Of a stretch of 64,000 bases of DNA, positions 1 to 8,614 are shown piece by piece. A program made the position numbers and the translations under genes. Under the pieces are notes generated by a model, which saw only the letters and a program-made list of their open reading frames with translations, did no database searches and was not told where the DNA came from. Origin of the DNA: Acuticoccus yangtzensis (lineage in GTDB: Bacteria > Pseudomonadota > Alphaproteobacteria > Rhizobiales > Amorphaceae); NCBI RefSeq assembly GCF_001927245.1, contig NZ_MJUX01000004.1, positions 310,001 through 374,000 on the forward strand, in the 5' to 3' direction. Position 1 is the stretch's first letter, and the number at the start of each line of letters is the position of its first letter.

Positions 1-1940
1 ACGGCGGCCCGCACCTGGGCGCCGCGGTGCCAGACCGGGCGGTGGCCGCGCGGCTCGGGCGTCGCGGCATCAGGTTCGGGGAGCGCCACGGGGGCGACGC
101 GGCCGATGACGCCGAGGCGCACCGTGGCGGTCTCGATGGGCGTTTCGTCCTCGCGGAAGCCGTAGAGGCGGTCATGCTCGGCGTGGAAGCGCTCGGTGAT
201 GCCGGCCTCGTCGATCCCGTCCCGCTCGGCGGGGGGCACGATGATCTCGATCTCGTAGGCCTGGCAGCCGTAGCGAAGGTTGAACGACACCGACACGTCC
301 GCCTCGCCGACGAGGTTTCCTTCGGTGGCGAGCCAGGCGCGCGCCTCCGCCTCCAGCTCGTCGATGATGGCGGCGATGGCGGGCCAGCCGGACCGGCCGG
401 GCGCGACGGCACCGATGGTGTGGCGGGCGGTGCGCACATAGTCGCGCCGCACGTCGGCCAGGATGGCGCCGAGCGCACAGAAGGTGCCGGGCGCTGTGGG
501 GACGAGGACGGTGCCCATCTGCGCCTCTTCGGCGAGGAGGCTGGCGTGGGTTGGCCCGGCCCCGCCATAGGCGACGAGGGCGAAGTCGCGCGGGTCGACG
601 CCGGCGGTGGCGAGGAGCTTGGTGATCTCGGTCGCCATCTTGGCGCTGGCGACGTCGACGGCGGCGGTGGCGGCCTGCACGGCGCGGTCCGGCCCGCCGG
701 GTGCCCCGGTATAGCCCAGCGTGTCGGCGATCCCCTCCAGCGCGGCCCTGGCGGCGGCGACGTCGAGCACCATGCGGCCACCGAGGAAGGTGGCGGGGTC
801 GATGATGCCGAGTGTGATGTAGCAGTCCGTCATGGCGGGTTCGGTGCCGCCGCGGCCGTAGGAGACGGGGCCGGGATCGGCGCCCGCCGACAGCGGGCCG
901 ACCTTGAGGAGCCCCGCCTTGTCGACCCAGACGATGGAGCCGCCCCCCGCCCCGATGGCGCCCACATTGACCACCGGCATCATCAGCGGAAAATCACCGA
1001 CGAAGGTGGTGGTGGTGAACTCAGGCACGCCCGCCTGGCAGACGGCGATGTCGGCGGAGGTCCCGCCCATGTCGAAGGTGACGAGCTTGGCGCGGCCGCC
1101 CGCCCCGCCCACCTTTGTGGAGGCGACGACGCCCGACGCCGGGCCGGACAGAACGGTGTCGATCGGCCGTTCGCGCGCGGTCTTGAGGCTCAGCGTGCCG
1201 CCGTTGTTGGCAGTGATGTAGATCGGCGCGGTGACGCCCTTCCCCGCCACGCGGCTCTCCAGCCGGTCGAAATAGCGCGTCATCAGCGGGTGGATGTAGG
1301 CGTTCAGTCCGGCGACGAGGCCGCGCTCATATTCGCGCACCTCCGGCCAGATGGTGCCGGACGAGGTGACGAGAACGTCCGGCAGGCGCGGTGCCAGCGC
1401 CTCGGCCAGCGCCAGCTCCAGCGAGGCATCGCGGTAGGCGTTGAGGAGCACCACGGCGACGGCGTCCACCTTGGCGGCGGCGAGCTGCTCGGCGAGCGCG
1501 TCCACCTCCGCGGGGTCCAGCGGGGTGATGAGGCTGCCGTCGGACCGCATGCGCGCCGACACCTCGAACACCAGGTCGCGCGGGACAAGCGGCGCCTCGC
1601 GCGGGACGGTGAAGTCGTAGGAGCTCGGCAGGCGCAGGCGGGCGATCTCGAGGAGGTCGCGGTTGCCCTTGGAGACGACGAGGGCCATGCGCGCCCCGCG
1701 CCGCTGGATGATCGCATTGAGGCCGATGGTGGTGCCGTGGACGATCAGTTCCACCTCGTCCGGGCGGACCCCATGAGAGGCGAACAGCGCGGCGAGGCCC
1801 CGCTCCACGGCCAGGGACGGATCACCCGGAACGCTCGGCTCCTTGTGGAAGGCGAGGCTTGCGCGGGTGCGGTGGGCGAGGACGAAGTCCGTGAACGTAC
1901 CGCCGACGTCGATGCCGATGCGGTAGGAGGCGTCGCTCAT
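1..1940 (-). CDS. Hydantoinase/oxoprolinase family protein, subunit A-like (HyuA), 3' end outside window
   Basis: Family members use ATP to open cyclic amides such as hydantoins or 5-oxoproline, usually with a B subunit encoded next door. Visible hallmarks are the N-terminal phosphate-binding motif IGIDVGGTFTDF (about residues 8-19), HGTTIGLNA near 63, the actin-like FDMGGTSADI near 287 and AYGGAGPTHA near 456. The ATG at 1940 is preceded by AAAGG at good spacing. About 646 residues are present; the family is usually somewhat under 700, so only a short C-terminus is missing. It is the last visible gene of the minus-strand ABC/catabolic operon, 87 bases after the binding-protein gene. A HyuB partner would be expected just beyond the left edge. 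The true substrate cannot be read from sequence. Confidence 0.9.
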   Translation of the reverse strand, partial: MSDASYRIGIDVGGTFTDFVLAHRTRASLAFHKEPSVPGDPSLAVERGLAALFASHGVRPDEVELIVHGTTIGLNAIIQRRGARMALVVSKGNRDLLEIARLRLPSSYDFTVPREAPLVPRDLVFEVSARMRSDGSLITPLDPAEVDALAEQLAAAKVDAVAVVLLNAYRDASLELALAEALAPRLPDVLVTSSGTIWPEVREYERGLVAGLNAYIHPLMTRYFDRLESRVAGKGVTAPIYITANNGGTLSLKTARERPIDTVLSGPASGVVASTKVGGAGGRAKLVTFDMGGTSADIAVCQAGVPEFTTTTFVGDFPLMMPVVNVGAIGAGGGSIVWVDKAGLLKVGPLSAGADPGPVSYGRGGTEPAMTDCYITLGIIDPATFLGGRMVLDVAAARAALEGIADTLGYTGAPGGPDRAVQAATAAVDVASAKMATEITKLLATAGVDPRDFALVAYGGAGPTHASLLAEEAQMGTVLVPTAPGTFCALGAILADVRRDYVRTARHTIGAVAPGRSGWPAIAAIIDELEAEARAWLATEGNLVGEADVSVSFNLRYGCQAYEIEIIVPPAERDGIDEAGITERFHAEHDRLYGFREDETPIETATVRLGVIGRVAPVALPEPDAATPEPRGHRPVWHRGAQVRAA

Positions 1941-2027
1941 GACGGCCTTTCAAGCGATGTGGGAGAGGTGTCCGCGCAGAGGGCCGCGCGGACGGGGGAC
2001 CCGAGGGCCGTTCGTCCGACGTGGCCG

Positions 2028-3683
2028 TCAGTCCATCGTCACCCAGCGGATCTCGAGCCAGTTGTCCGGCCGGACGGGGGCGGTGACGGTATCCTTCATG
2101 GCGTAGACCAGCACCTGATTGTAGAGCGGCACGTAGAGCACCTCGTCGGTGATCTCGCTGAAGATCTCCTCCATAAGGGCGGTGCGCTTGGCCGCGTCCA
2201 GCTCGTCACGCGCGGAGCGGATCTTCGCGTCCAGCTCCGGGTTGGCGTACTGGTTGTAGTTGTAGATGCCCTCGCCCGCGTCGTCGTTGCGGCTCATCAG
2301 CATCGTTTCCAACGCATACATGCCGTCCGCGAACGGGCTGTTGAAGCCCATCATGAACGCGGAGGTATCGCGCTCCCACAGCTTGGGGAAATACTGGGCG
2401 CGCGGCATGGCGTTCAGCGTCACGTCGAGGCCGATGCGCGACAGCATCGTCACCAGCGTGCGGCACACCTGCTCGTCGTTGATGTAGCGGTTGTTCGGGC
2501 AGTCGAGGGTGAAGGCGAACCCGTCCGGATAGCCGGCTTCGGCGAGGAGTTCCTTCGCCTTCTCGGGGTCGTAGGCGGGCGCCTCGTCGTTGGCGGCGAG
2601 GTAGCCGTTGTTCTTCGGCGCCAGGATCTGGTTCGTCTTGGAGGCGAGGCCGCGCATCACCGTCTTCACGATCGCATCGCGGTCGACGGCGTAGGAGATC
2701 GCCTCGCGGACCTCCTTCTTCTTGAAGGGGTTGCCCTCCGCCTCGACATATTGCGGATCGTCATTGGCGAGGTCGAAGCCGAAGAAGATGGTGCGGAACT
2801 CGTCCACCTGCTCGATCTTGATGCCGGGCGAAGCCTCCAGCCGCGCGACGGCCTGGCTCGGCACGTCGATCACGAGGTCGAGTTCGCCCGACAGGAGCGC
2901 GGCGATGCGCGTGGGGTCCGAGGCGATCGGGTTGAACTCGATCGTCTCGATATCGTCGGCCATCTCGCCCCAATAATCGTCACGCAGGGTGAAGACGGAT
3001 TTGGAGTCCGGCGCGCGGCTTTCCAGCACATAAGGGCCGGTGCCGTTGGCGTGGAGCGCCGTATAGCTTTCCTCGCCGGACTTCAGGTCCTGCGGGGTGA
3101 GCGCGCCGTTCGCCTCGGTCCACTCCTTGTCCATGATGGGGATGTTGGCGAGACGGTCCGGCAGCAGCGGATCGGGCTTCGGGGTGACGACGTCGACGGT
3201 GAGGTCGTCCACCACGTTCACCGTCAGCCCGGCGGTGTAGCCGGAGAATTGCGAGCTCGGCGCCTGGCTCCGCTCGATGGTGAACTTCACGTCGTCGGCA
3301 GTGAAGGGCGCACCGTCGGCGAAGGTGACGCCCTCGCGCAGGGTGAAGCGCCACGTGGTGTCGTCGGTCTGCTCCCAGGCGGTCGCCAGCATCGGCGCCT
3401 TGGCCATGTTCTCGTCGCGCGTCACCAGCGGCTCGTAGATCCACGAGAGCACGGTGATGGTGGTCTGGATGTTCTGGGCCTGCGGATCCATCGTCCCGGC
3501 GTCGGCCTGGGCGCCGATGCGCAGGGTATCCGCGCTCGCCGCCCCGGCGAGCAGGGTGAGCGCGGCTGCGCCCATCAGCAGGCTCGCACGCCGGGCAGCG
3601 CGACGGGTCACTCCGGTGCGAAGGGTCTTTCCGGTGCGAAGGGTCTTTCCGGTGCGAAGGGTCATGGGGGGTCGTCCGCTCAT
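2028..3683 (-). CDS. Peptide/opine-type ABC transporter periplasmic substrate-binding protein (SBP family 5)
   Basis: This is the periplasmic ligand-binding component of a DppA/OppA/NikA-type importer. It is about 551 residues from the ATG at 3683, which has AAGGAC about 6 bases upstream; a slightly longer frame opens at 3734 and would overlap the preceding permease gene. The N-terminus is a long Arg-rich stretch carrying a repeated TLRTGK unit, followed by the hydrophobic core ASLLMGAAALTLLAGAASA and a likely cleavage before DTLRIG. The mature part shows the usual family features, including GTMDPQ, WIYEPLV, a central AISYAVDRDAI and the QVLVYAMKD C-terminal region. It is cotranscribed with the two permeases upstream. 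Ligand unknown; the hydrolases and aminotransferase in the operon suggest an amide- or amine-bearing compound. Confidence 0.93.
   Translation of the reverse strand: MSGRPPMTLRTGKTLRTGKTLRTGVTRRAARRASLLMGAAALTLLAGAASADTLRIGAQADAGTMDPQAQNIQTTITVLSWIYEPLVTRDENMAKAPMLATAWEQTDDTTWRFTLREGVTFADGAPFTADDVKFTIERSQAPSSQFSGYTAGLTVNVVDDLTVDVVTPKPDPLLPDRLANIPIMDKEWTEANGALTPQDLKSGEESYTALHANGTGPYVLESRAPDSKSVFTLRDDYWGEMADDIETIEFNPIASDPTRIAALLSGELDLVIDVPSQAVARLEASPGIKIEQVDEFRTIFFGFDLANDDPQYVEAEGNPFKKKEVREAISYAVDRDAIVKTVMRGLASKTNQILAPKNNGYLAANDEAPAYDPEKAKELLAEAGYPDGFAFTLDCPNNRYINDEQVCRTLVTMLSRIGLDVTLNAMPRAQYFPKLWERDTSAFMMGFNSPFADGMYALETMLMSRNDDAGEGIYNYNQYANPELDAKIRSARDELDAAKRTALMEEIFSEITDEVLYVPLYNQVLVYAMKDTVTAPVRPDNWLEIRWVTMD
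3613..3663. repeat. 18-bp tandem repeat, 2.8 copies, inside signal-peptide region
   Basis: The unit CCGGTGCGAAGGGTCTTT occurs at 3613-3630 and 3631-3648, with a partial third copy at 3649-3663. In the binding-protein frame it encodes repeated TLRTGK before the hydrophobic signal core. A multiple-of-three unit can expand or contract without breaking the frame. Confidence 0.9.
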
Positions 3684-3730
3684 GGGCGTCCTTTCGGTCC
3701 GTTCGAGGGGCAGAAACGGTGCGACGGACA

Positions 3731-4693
3731 TCATCGCAGCCGGGGATTGAGGGCATCGCGCAGCCAGTCACCGAAGAGGTTGACCGCGAGAACGAGGATG
3801 AGAAGCGCGAGGCCGGGGAAGATGGCGAGCCACCATTCGCCCGACAGGAGATAGCCGTTGCCGACGCGGATCAGTGTGCCGAGCGACGGCTGCGTCGGCG
3901 GCAGGCCGAGGCCGACGAAGGAGAGCGTCGCCTCCAGGATGATCGCCACCGCGAGCTGGATGGTGGCGAGCACGAAGACCGGCGTCATCACGTTGGGCAG
4001 GATGTGGCGGAACAGGATGAAGCCGGACGATTGGCCGATGATGCGCGCGGCGGCCACGTAGTCGGCCCGCGCCTCCACCATCGTGGCGGCGCGGATGGTG
4101 CGAGCATATTGCACCCATCCGGCGAGCGCGATGGCGAGGATCATCACCGGAACGGCGAAGGTGGCGTGGGCGCCCTGGCCGAGCGCTGCGCGGATCACCC
4201 CGTCGAACAGCACGGCGACGAGCATCGCTGGGAAAGTGAGCTGAACGTCCGCCACGCGCATGATGATGGCGTCCCACACACCGCCGCGGAAGCCCGCCAG
4301 GAGGCCGAGCGCCACGCCGATGAGGAGCGACAACGCCACCGCCGCGATGGAGACGAAGAGCGAGATCCTGAGCCCGTAGATGATCGCGGAGAGGATATCG
4401 CGCCCCTGGTCGTCGCCGCCGAGGGGGAGCGACCAGGAGCCGCCCTCCAGCCAGGCGGGCGGGCGGAACGCGTCGGAGAAGTCGAGCGAGGAGAGATCGC
4501 GCACATCGTGCGGGGCGACGAGGCCGGGGAAGGCCGCCGCCACCATGAAGAGGACGACGACGAGGAGCGACAGCAGCGCCACGGGACTGCGCAGAAGGTC
4601 GCGCACCACGTCGCTCCGCGCCGCGCCGGCGAGCGCTGCCACGGGGCCGGTGCGCGGACGCCGGACCGGGGCGGCGGCCGAGGCGCCCTTCAC
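3731..4693 (-). CDS. ABC transporter permease, DppC/OppC type
   Basis: Inner-membrane permease of the binding-protein-dependent importer, about 320 residues. The start is taken as GTG at 4693, which overlaps the stop of the upstream permease as GTGA; the frame stays open farther upstream but that part runs inside the other permease gene. The protein has an N-terminal membrane segment (LLSLLVVVLFMVAAAFPGLVA), a periplasmic loop with GGDDQGRDILSAIIYGLR, five more membrane segments and the cytoplasmic EAA loop EARADYVAAARIIGQ near residue 206, which docks on the ATPase. This matches the OppBC_N plus BPD_transp_1 layout. Forty-seven bases separate its stop from the binding-protein start. Confidence 0.95.
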   Translation of the reverse strand: MKGASAAAPVRRPRTGPVAALAGAARSDVVRDLLRSPVALLSLLVVVLFMVAAAFPGLVAPHDVRDLSSLDFSDAFRPPAWLEGGSWSLPLGGDDQGRDILSAIIYGLRISLFVSIAAVALSLLIGVALGLLAGFRGGVWDAIIMRVADVQLTFPAMLVAVLFDGVIRAALGQGAHATFAVPVMILAIALAGWVQYARTIRAATMVEARADYVAAARIIGQSSGFILFRHILPNVMTPVFVLATIQLAVAIILEATLSFVGLGLPPTQPSLGTLIRVGNGYLLSGEWWLAIFPGLALLILVLAVNLFGDWLRDALNPRLR

Positions 4694-5679
4694 GCGCGCC
4701 CCCCGGCGGCCACGTCGGCGCGAAGGCGCGGGTCGATCGCGTAATAGGCGAGGTCGACGGCGAGGTTGATGAGGACGAAGAAGACCGAGATGAGGATGAG
4801 GTAGGCCGCCAGCAACGGCACGTCCGCCGCCGCCACCGACTGCAGGAAGAGAAGCCCCAGCCCCGGCCATTGAAACACCTGCTCGGTGATCACCGCGAAG
4901 GCGATGACCGAGCCGAGCTGCAACCCCGCCACGGTGATGACCGGCACCAGCGTGTTGCGCAGCGCGTGGTTGACGTAGACCGAGCGGGAGGAGAGGCCGC
5001 GCGCCTGGGCGAAGCGGATATAATCCATGCGCATCACCTCCAGCATCTCCGCGCGCACCAGGCGCATGATCATCGCGATCTGAAACACCGAGAGGGTGAT
5101 GGCGGGCATGATCAGCGCCTTGAGGCCGCTCGCCGTGAGGAGGCCGGTCGTCCAAACGCCGCCGAGATCGGTGACGGTGCCGCGGCCGAAGGAGGAGAGC
5201 CAGCCGAGCTTCACCGAGAAGATCCAGATGAGAATGAGGCCCATGAAGAAGGACGGCATGGAGATGCCGACCAGCGACACCGCCAGCGCCAGATGGCTGC
5301 CGAAGCGTCCGCGATGGAGCGCGGCATAGATGCCGGCCGGGATGCCGACCGCGAGCGCCAGGATCATGCCCGTCGCGGCGAGCTCGATGGTGGCGGGGGC
5401 GCGTTCGGCCAGGACCCGCGCGACAGGGGTGCCGAGCCGGTAGGAGAGGCCGAAATCACCCTGCACGGTGCGCCACACATAGTCGGCGAACTGGATGACG
5501 AGGGAGCGGTCGAGGCCGAGTTCGGCGCGCAGGACGTCGCGCTGGATGCCGGTGGAGTTGGCACCGAGGATCGCGAGCAGCGGATCGCCGAGGAAGCGGA
5601 ACATCAGGAAGGCGAGCACCATCACCGTGAAGACGACGACGAGCGCCTGACCGACGCGCTGGAGGAGGAAGACGATCAT
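4690..5679 (-). CDS. ABC transporter permease, DppB/OppB type
   Basis: Partner permease of the DppC-like subunit, 329 residues, the usual family length. Evidence includes the N-terminal FLLQRVGQALVVVFTVMVLAF segment, the ELGLDRSLVIQFADYV signature typical of DppB proteins, several hydrophobic spans, and the EAA loop around residues 210-245 (EMLEVMRMDYIRFAQARGLS). It starts with ATG overlapping the stop of the aminotransferase gene as ATGA and ends in a GTGA overlap with the next permease, so these three genes are very probably translationally coupled. Confidence 0.96.
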   Translation of the reverse strand: MIVFLLQRVGQALVVVFTVMVLAFLMFRFLGDPLLAILGANSTGIQRDVLRAELGLDRSLVIQFADYVWRTVQGDFGLSYRLGTPVARVLAERAPATIELAATGMILALAVGIPAGIYAALHRGRFGSHLALAVSLVGISMPSFFMGLILIWIFSVKLGWLSSFGRGTVTDLGGVWTTGLLTASGLKALIMPAITLSVFQIAMIMRLVRAEMLEVMRMDYIRFAQARGLSSRSVYVNHALRNTLVPVITVAGLQLGSVIAFAVITEQVFQWPGLGLLFLQSVAAADVPLLAAYLILISVFFVLINLAVDLAYYAIDPRLRADVAAGGRA

Positions 5680-7196
5680 CCCGCCCCCTGCCCGGCCGCC
5701 TTCGCGGCAGCGGCTTCGGCGGCTTCGGCGGCGGCTGCGACCGCTTCGGCCACCGCCGGGCCGAGCCCCTCATAGTCCTCGAACGTGTTATAGACCTGGG
5801 CCGAGATGCGCAGCCACACGGTTCCGGCGATGGCTGTGAAGGCGGCCTCGGTGCGGTGGTTCTCCGACAGGTGGGCCGACAGCGCGGCGAAAGTCTCGCG
5901 CGTCGCCGGAAGCGGGCGCGGCAGGCCGATCGTCACCATGGACTGGAACGCGGACGGGGTGGCGCCGAGGCCGGTGCCCATGGCGCGCGCGGTGTCGGTG
6001 GCGGCGGCGAGCGCCAGGGCGCGATTCGCGGCACGCAGGTCCTCCCCGCCCAGCGCCTCGTGCAGTCGAATGGCCGACGGGAGGGTGAGCGCGGCCGACA
6101 TGTCGCGCGTGCCCTGCTTGTCGAACTCGGCCGCGAAGCCTTGGCCGAAAGCGTGCGAGATCGCCAGCGGGTGGACCGGCGCGGCGGAGGGCGAGACGGC
6201 GAGCACGGCGCAGCTTTTCGGCCCCATCAGCCACTTGTGGCCGTTGCCGACATAATAGTCGGCGTCGATCGCGTCGATGTCGAGCGCGAGAAGGCCCGGC
6301 GCATGGGCGCCGTCGATGAGAAGCGGCACGCCCTGCGCGCGGCACAAAGCGGCAATGTCCGCCACGGGGAAGGTGACGGCCGAGCCCGACGCCACGTGGT
6401 CGACGATGACGAGACGGGTGGCCGGGCCGATCGCCGCGGCGATGGCGGCGGGCGCCTCGGCCGGGTCCAGCGGCAGGCCGAGCGGCACGGTGACGATCTC
6501 CGCCCCCGTCGCCTGCGCCATGAAGGCGAGGAGCTGGCGCACCGCGTTATATTGGTGATCGGTGACGACGATCTGGTCGCCGGGCCCGAGCGCGAGGCTC
6601 CGCAGCACGGTGGCGACGCCCTCGGTGGCGTTGGCGACGAAGCCGAGCCGCTCCGGTTCGGTGCCGAGGAAGGGGGCGACCGCCTCCGCAGCGTGGCGCA
6701 ACGCTTTGGGCAAGATGGTCATGAAGAAGCGGGTGGGGTTCGCCTCCATCCGCCCCCGCCATTCGGCCTGCTCGGCGGAAAGGCTGAGCGGTGTCGCCCC
6801 GAAGGCGCCGTGGTTGAGATGGCGCGTACCCTCTTCCAGCGCGAACAGGTGGCGCGCGTCGAGGCGGCCCGCCGCTCCGCCACCGTTCGACCCGGACGGC
6901 GGCGCACCGGGCGGGGTGGCGCTGGCTGCCTCCATCCCTGGCGCTTCCTCGCCGGACGGATCGTCGCCGGGAGCATCCTCGCCCAACGCCGCCAGCCCAC
7001 GAGCTGGATCCTGCGCGAGTAGGCGCCGACCGCCCGGCCCCCGAACGCCCTCACCCCGAGCGCCCTCCGCCCGAGCCCCCGAAGCGGGAGTAGCCGCGGC
7101 GGCCACCGTCTCGCGGGGACCGTTCGCCGCAACGGCGCAGGACGGTTCGCCGCGGGACGGCTCGTGCGACAGGCTGGAAGGCGCCGGAGCGATCAT
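5676..7196 (-). CDS. Class-V aminotransferase-fold PLP enzyme (isopenicillin N epimerase / desulfurase-like) with a disordered N-terminal extension
   Basis: A fold-type I PLP enzyme, about 506 residues from ATG 7196 (GTG 7202 is an alternative). The PLP-binding lysine is in GNGHKWLMGPK near residue 320. Other family features are LNHGAFGATP, NATEGVATVLRSL, VVTDHQYNAV, the PLP-ring Asp in LLIDGAHAPG, and the C-terminal VWLRISAQVYNTFEDY. This pattern resembles isopenicillin-N-epimerase-like and ergothioneine-lyase-like members more than true cysteine desulfurases. The first 110 or so residues are low complexity (Ala, Gly, Glu, Pro, Arg) and are not part of the fold; the catalytic domain begins near RHLFALEEGTRHLNHG. 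The extension may be real or may mean the start lies further inside. It overlaps dppB by 4 bases and follows a candidate internal promoter. Confidence 0.85.
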   Translation of the reverse strand: MIAPAPSSLSHEPSRGEPSCAVAANGPRETVAAAATPASGARAEGARGEGVRGPGGRRLLAQDPARGLAALGEDAPGDDPSGEEAPGMEAASATPPGAPPSGSNGGGAAGRLDARHLFALEEGTRHLNHGAFGATPLSLSAEQAEWRGRMEANPTRFFMTILPKALRHAAEAVAPFLGTEPERLGFVANATEGVATVLRSLALGPGDQIVVTDHQYNAVRQLLAFMAQATGAEIVTVPLGLPLDPAEAPAAIAAAIGPATRLVIVDHVASGSAVTFPVADIAALCRAQGVPLLIDGAHAPGLLALDIDAIDADYYVGNGHKWLMGPKSCAVLAVSPSAAPVHPLAISHAFGQGFAAEFDKQGTRDMSAALTLPSAIRLHEALGGEDLRAANRALALAAATDTARAMGTGLGATPSAFQSMVTIGLPRPLPATRETFAALSAHLSENHRTEAAFTAIAGTVWLRISAQVYNTFEDYEGLGPAVAEAVAAAAEAAEAAAAKAAGQGAG

Positions 7197-7223
7197 GGTC
7201 ACCCGCTTCGTCTATGCGTTAGA

Positions 7224-7254
7224 CTGTATAACAATTAGCCATGCATATGATCAA
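7224..7254 (-). promoter_or_regulatory. Candidate internal promoter with embedded GntR/FadR-type operator
   Basis: On the minus strand, TTGATC at 7249-7254 and TTATAC at 7226-7231 are separated by exactly 17 bases, a good sigma-70-like -35/-10 pair pointing at the aminotransferase gene. The -10 lies inside CTGTATAACAA (7224-7234, plus strand), which fits the GntR/FCD pattern NNGT-N3-ACNN and differs by one base from the site at 12292. This suggests separate regulated transcription of aminotransferase-dppB-dppC-SBP-hyuA. Inference from sequence pattern only. Confidence 0.5.
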
Positions 7255-8545
7255 GGCATATATCGTGCCCGCCCCCGCCCGAGCGGATTTGCCGGCCGCC
7301 TTTGAACACCGTCAGACGACCCGGATCGCCCAGAATGGAGATGTCGGCGAAGGGATCGCCGTCGACGAGGACGAGATCGGCGAGCCGCCCGACGACGAGC
7401 CGTCCGGCCTCGATGCCGAGAAGGTCGGCGTTCGTCGCGGTGGCGGCCGTCACCGCCTCGGCGGGTGTCAGCCCACCTTTGACGAGGTAGGCCAACTCGC
7501 GCCAGAACATCGAGCCGTGCGCCACTTGGAAGCCGGCATCGGTGCCGCAGGCGATCCGAATTCCGGCCTCCTTCGCCCGCTCCAGCGTCTCCCATTTGGC
7601 GTCGCGCGACGCCTCGAGCCAGCGCCAGTGACGCGGCGGCACCCCCTGCGCAGCCGGGTCCAGCTCGAAGTTGCGCTCGTTGACGAGGAGCGTCGGCACC
7701 AGCACCGTTCCGCGCTCGGCCATCAGCGCGATCACCGCATCGTCCGTGAAATGGGCGTGCTCCACGCAGTCGACGCCGCGGCGGATGGTTTCGGCCAGCG
7801 GCACCTCCCCGGTGGTGTGCGAGGCGACGTGGAGCCCCCAGCGGTGCGCCTCGTCGCAGGCCGCCTCGATCTCGTCCGCCGCCATCTCCAGCCGGCACCA
7901 GGCGCCAGGCCCGCCATAGGCCGGCCCGCAGGTGTTCAGCTTGATGAAGTCCGCCCCGCGCTTGACCTCTTGGCGCACGCCGTGCCGGAACCCGTCCGGC
8001 CCGTCGCAAGGCTGGGTCAGCCCCTCGAAGTGCGTCTGGTCGCCCCAGCCGGGCTGGTCCATGTGGCCGCCCGTCACCGTCAGCCCGCGCCCGCACGCCT
8101 TGATGCGCGGGCCATCCACCTGCCCCGCCTCGATCGCATCACGCAGGTCGATGACGACGCCGCCCGGCGCGTGCATGTCGCGCACGGCGGTGATGCCGTG
8201 GTCCAGCGTGGCCCGCGCATAGCCGGCGGCCCGCAGCGCGATGGCGGGGTAGGACAATTCCGCATGCTCGTTGCGGAAGGCGGCCTTGGTGGCCGCACCA
8301 CTATAGGCAAGGTGAACATGCGCATCGATGAGGCCGGGGATCAGCGTGCGGCCCGGCGCGTCGATCAGCCGGGCGCCGTCCGGGTGGCCGATCTCGTCCG
8401 CCGCACCCACGGCGGCGATGCGGTCACCGGCCAGCAGCACGGCGCCGTAAAAAGGCTTGTCGCCGGTGGCGGTAAATATGTTGGCCCGGATCACGGTGAG
8501 ACGCGTGCGTGCCGGGGAGGCAAAAGGGTGAGGCACATGGGCCAT
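7235..8545 (-). CDS. Metal-dependent amidohydrolase (imidazolonepropionase/prolidase-like)
   Basis: A TIM-barrel amidohydrolase of about 436 residues that hydrolyses an amide, lactam or imine bond in the cytoplasm; no signal peptide is present. Metal-site motifs are in order: DAHVHLAYSG near 73-82 (HxH), the likely bridging Lys in FIKLNTCG near 200, His in HVASHTTGE near 239, His in VEHAHF near 260, and Asp in ACGTDAGFQ near 333. The C-terminal ADLVLVDGDPFADI returns to the small beta-sandwich. ATG 8545 was chosen over 8569 because GAGGA precedes it at 9 bases. It lies between the GMC oxidoreductase and the aminotransferase in the same operon. Substrate unknown. Confidence 0.9.
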   Translation of the reverse strand: MAHVPHPFASPARTRLTVIRANIFTATGDKPFYGAVLLAGDRIAAVGAADEIGHPDGARLIDAPGRTLIPGLIDAHVHLAYSGAATKAAFRNEHAELSYPAIALRAAGYARATLDHGITAVRDMHAPGGVVIDLRDAIEAGQVDGPRIKACGRGLTVTGGHMDQPGWGDQTHFEGLTQPCDGPDGFRHGVRQEVKRGADFIKLNTCGPAYGGPGAWCRLEMAADEIEAACDEAHRWGLHVASHTTGEVPLAETIRRGVDCVEHAHFTDDAVIALMAERGTVLVPTLLVNERNFELDPAAQGVPPRHWRWLEASRDAKWETLERAKEAGIRIACGTDAGFQVAHGSMFWRELAYLVKGGLTPAEAVTAATATNADLLGIEAGRLVVGRLADLVLVDGDPFADISILGDPGRLTVFKGGRQIRSGGGGHDICLDHMHG

Positions 8546-8614
8546 CGGAGGGTCCTCGAAGGGTGTCATGAAATGCGCCGCGGTGGTGGGCTGGGCCGGC
8601 GGAATGGCATCGGC

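Noticed and set aside
27-3854. 1275-codon open frame on the plus strand
   Set aside because: Antisense to hydantoinase A, the binding protein and a permease gene, all with clear family motifs. Translation is Arg/Gly/His-rich without any domain; long antisense frames are common at this GC content.
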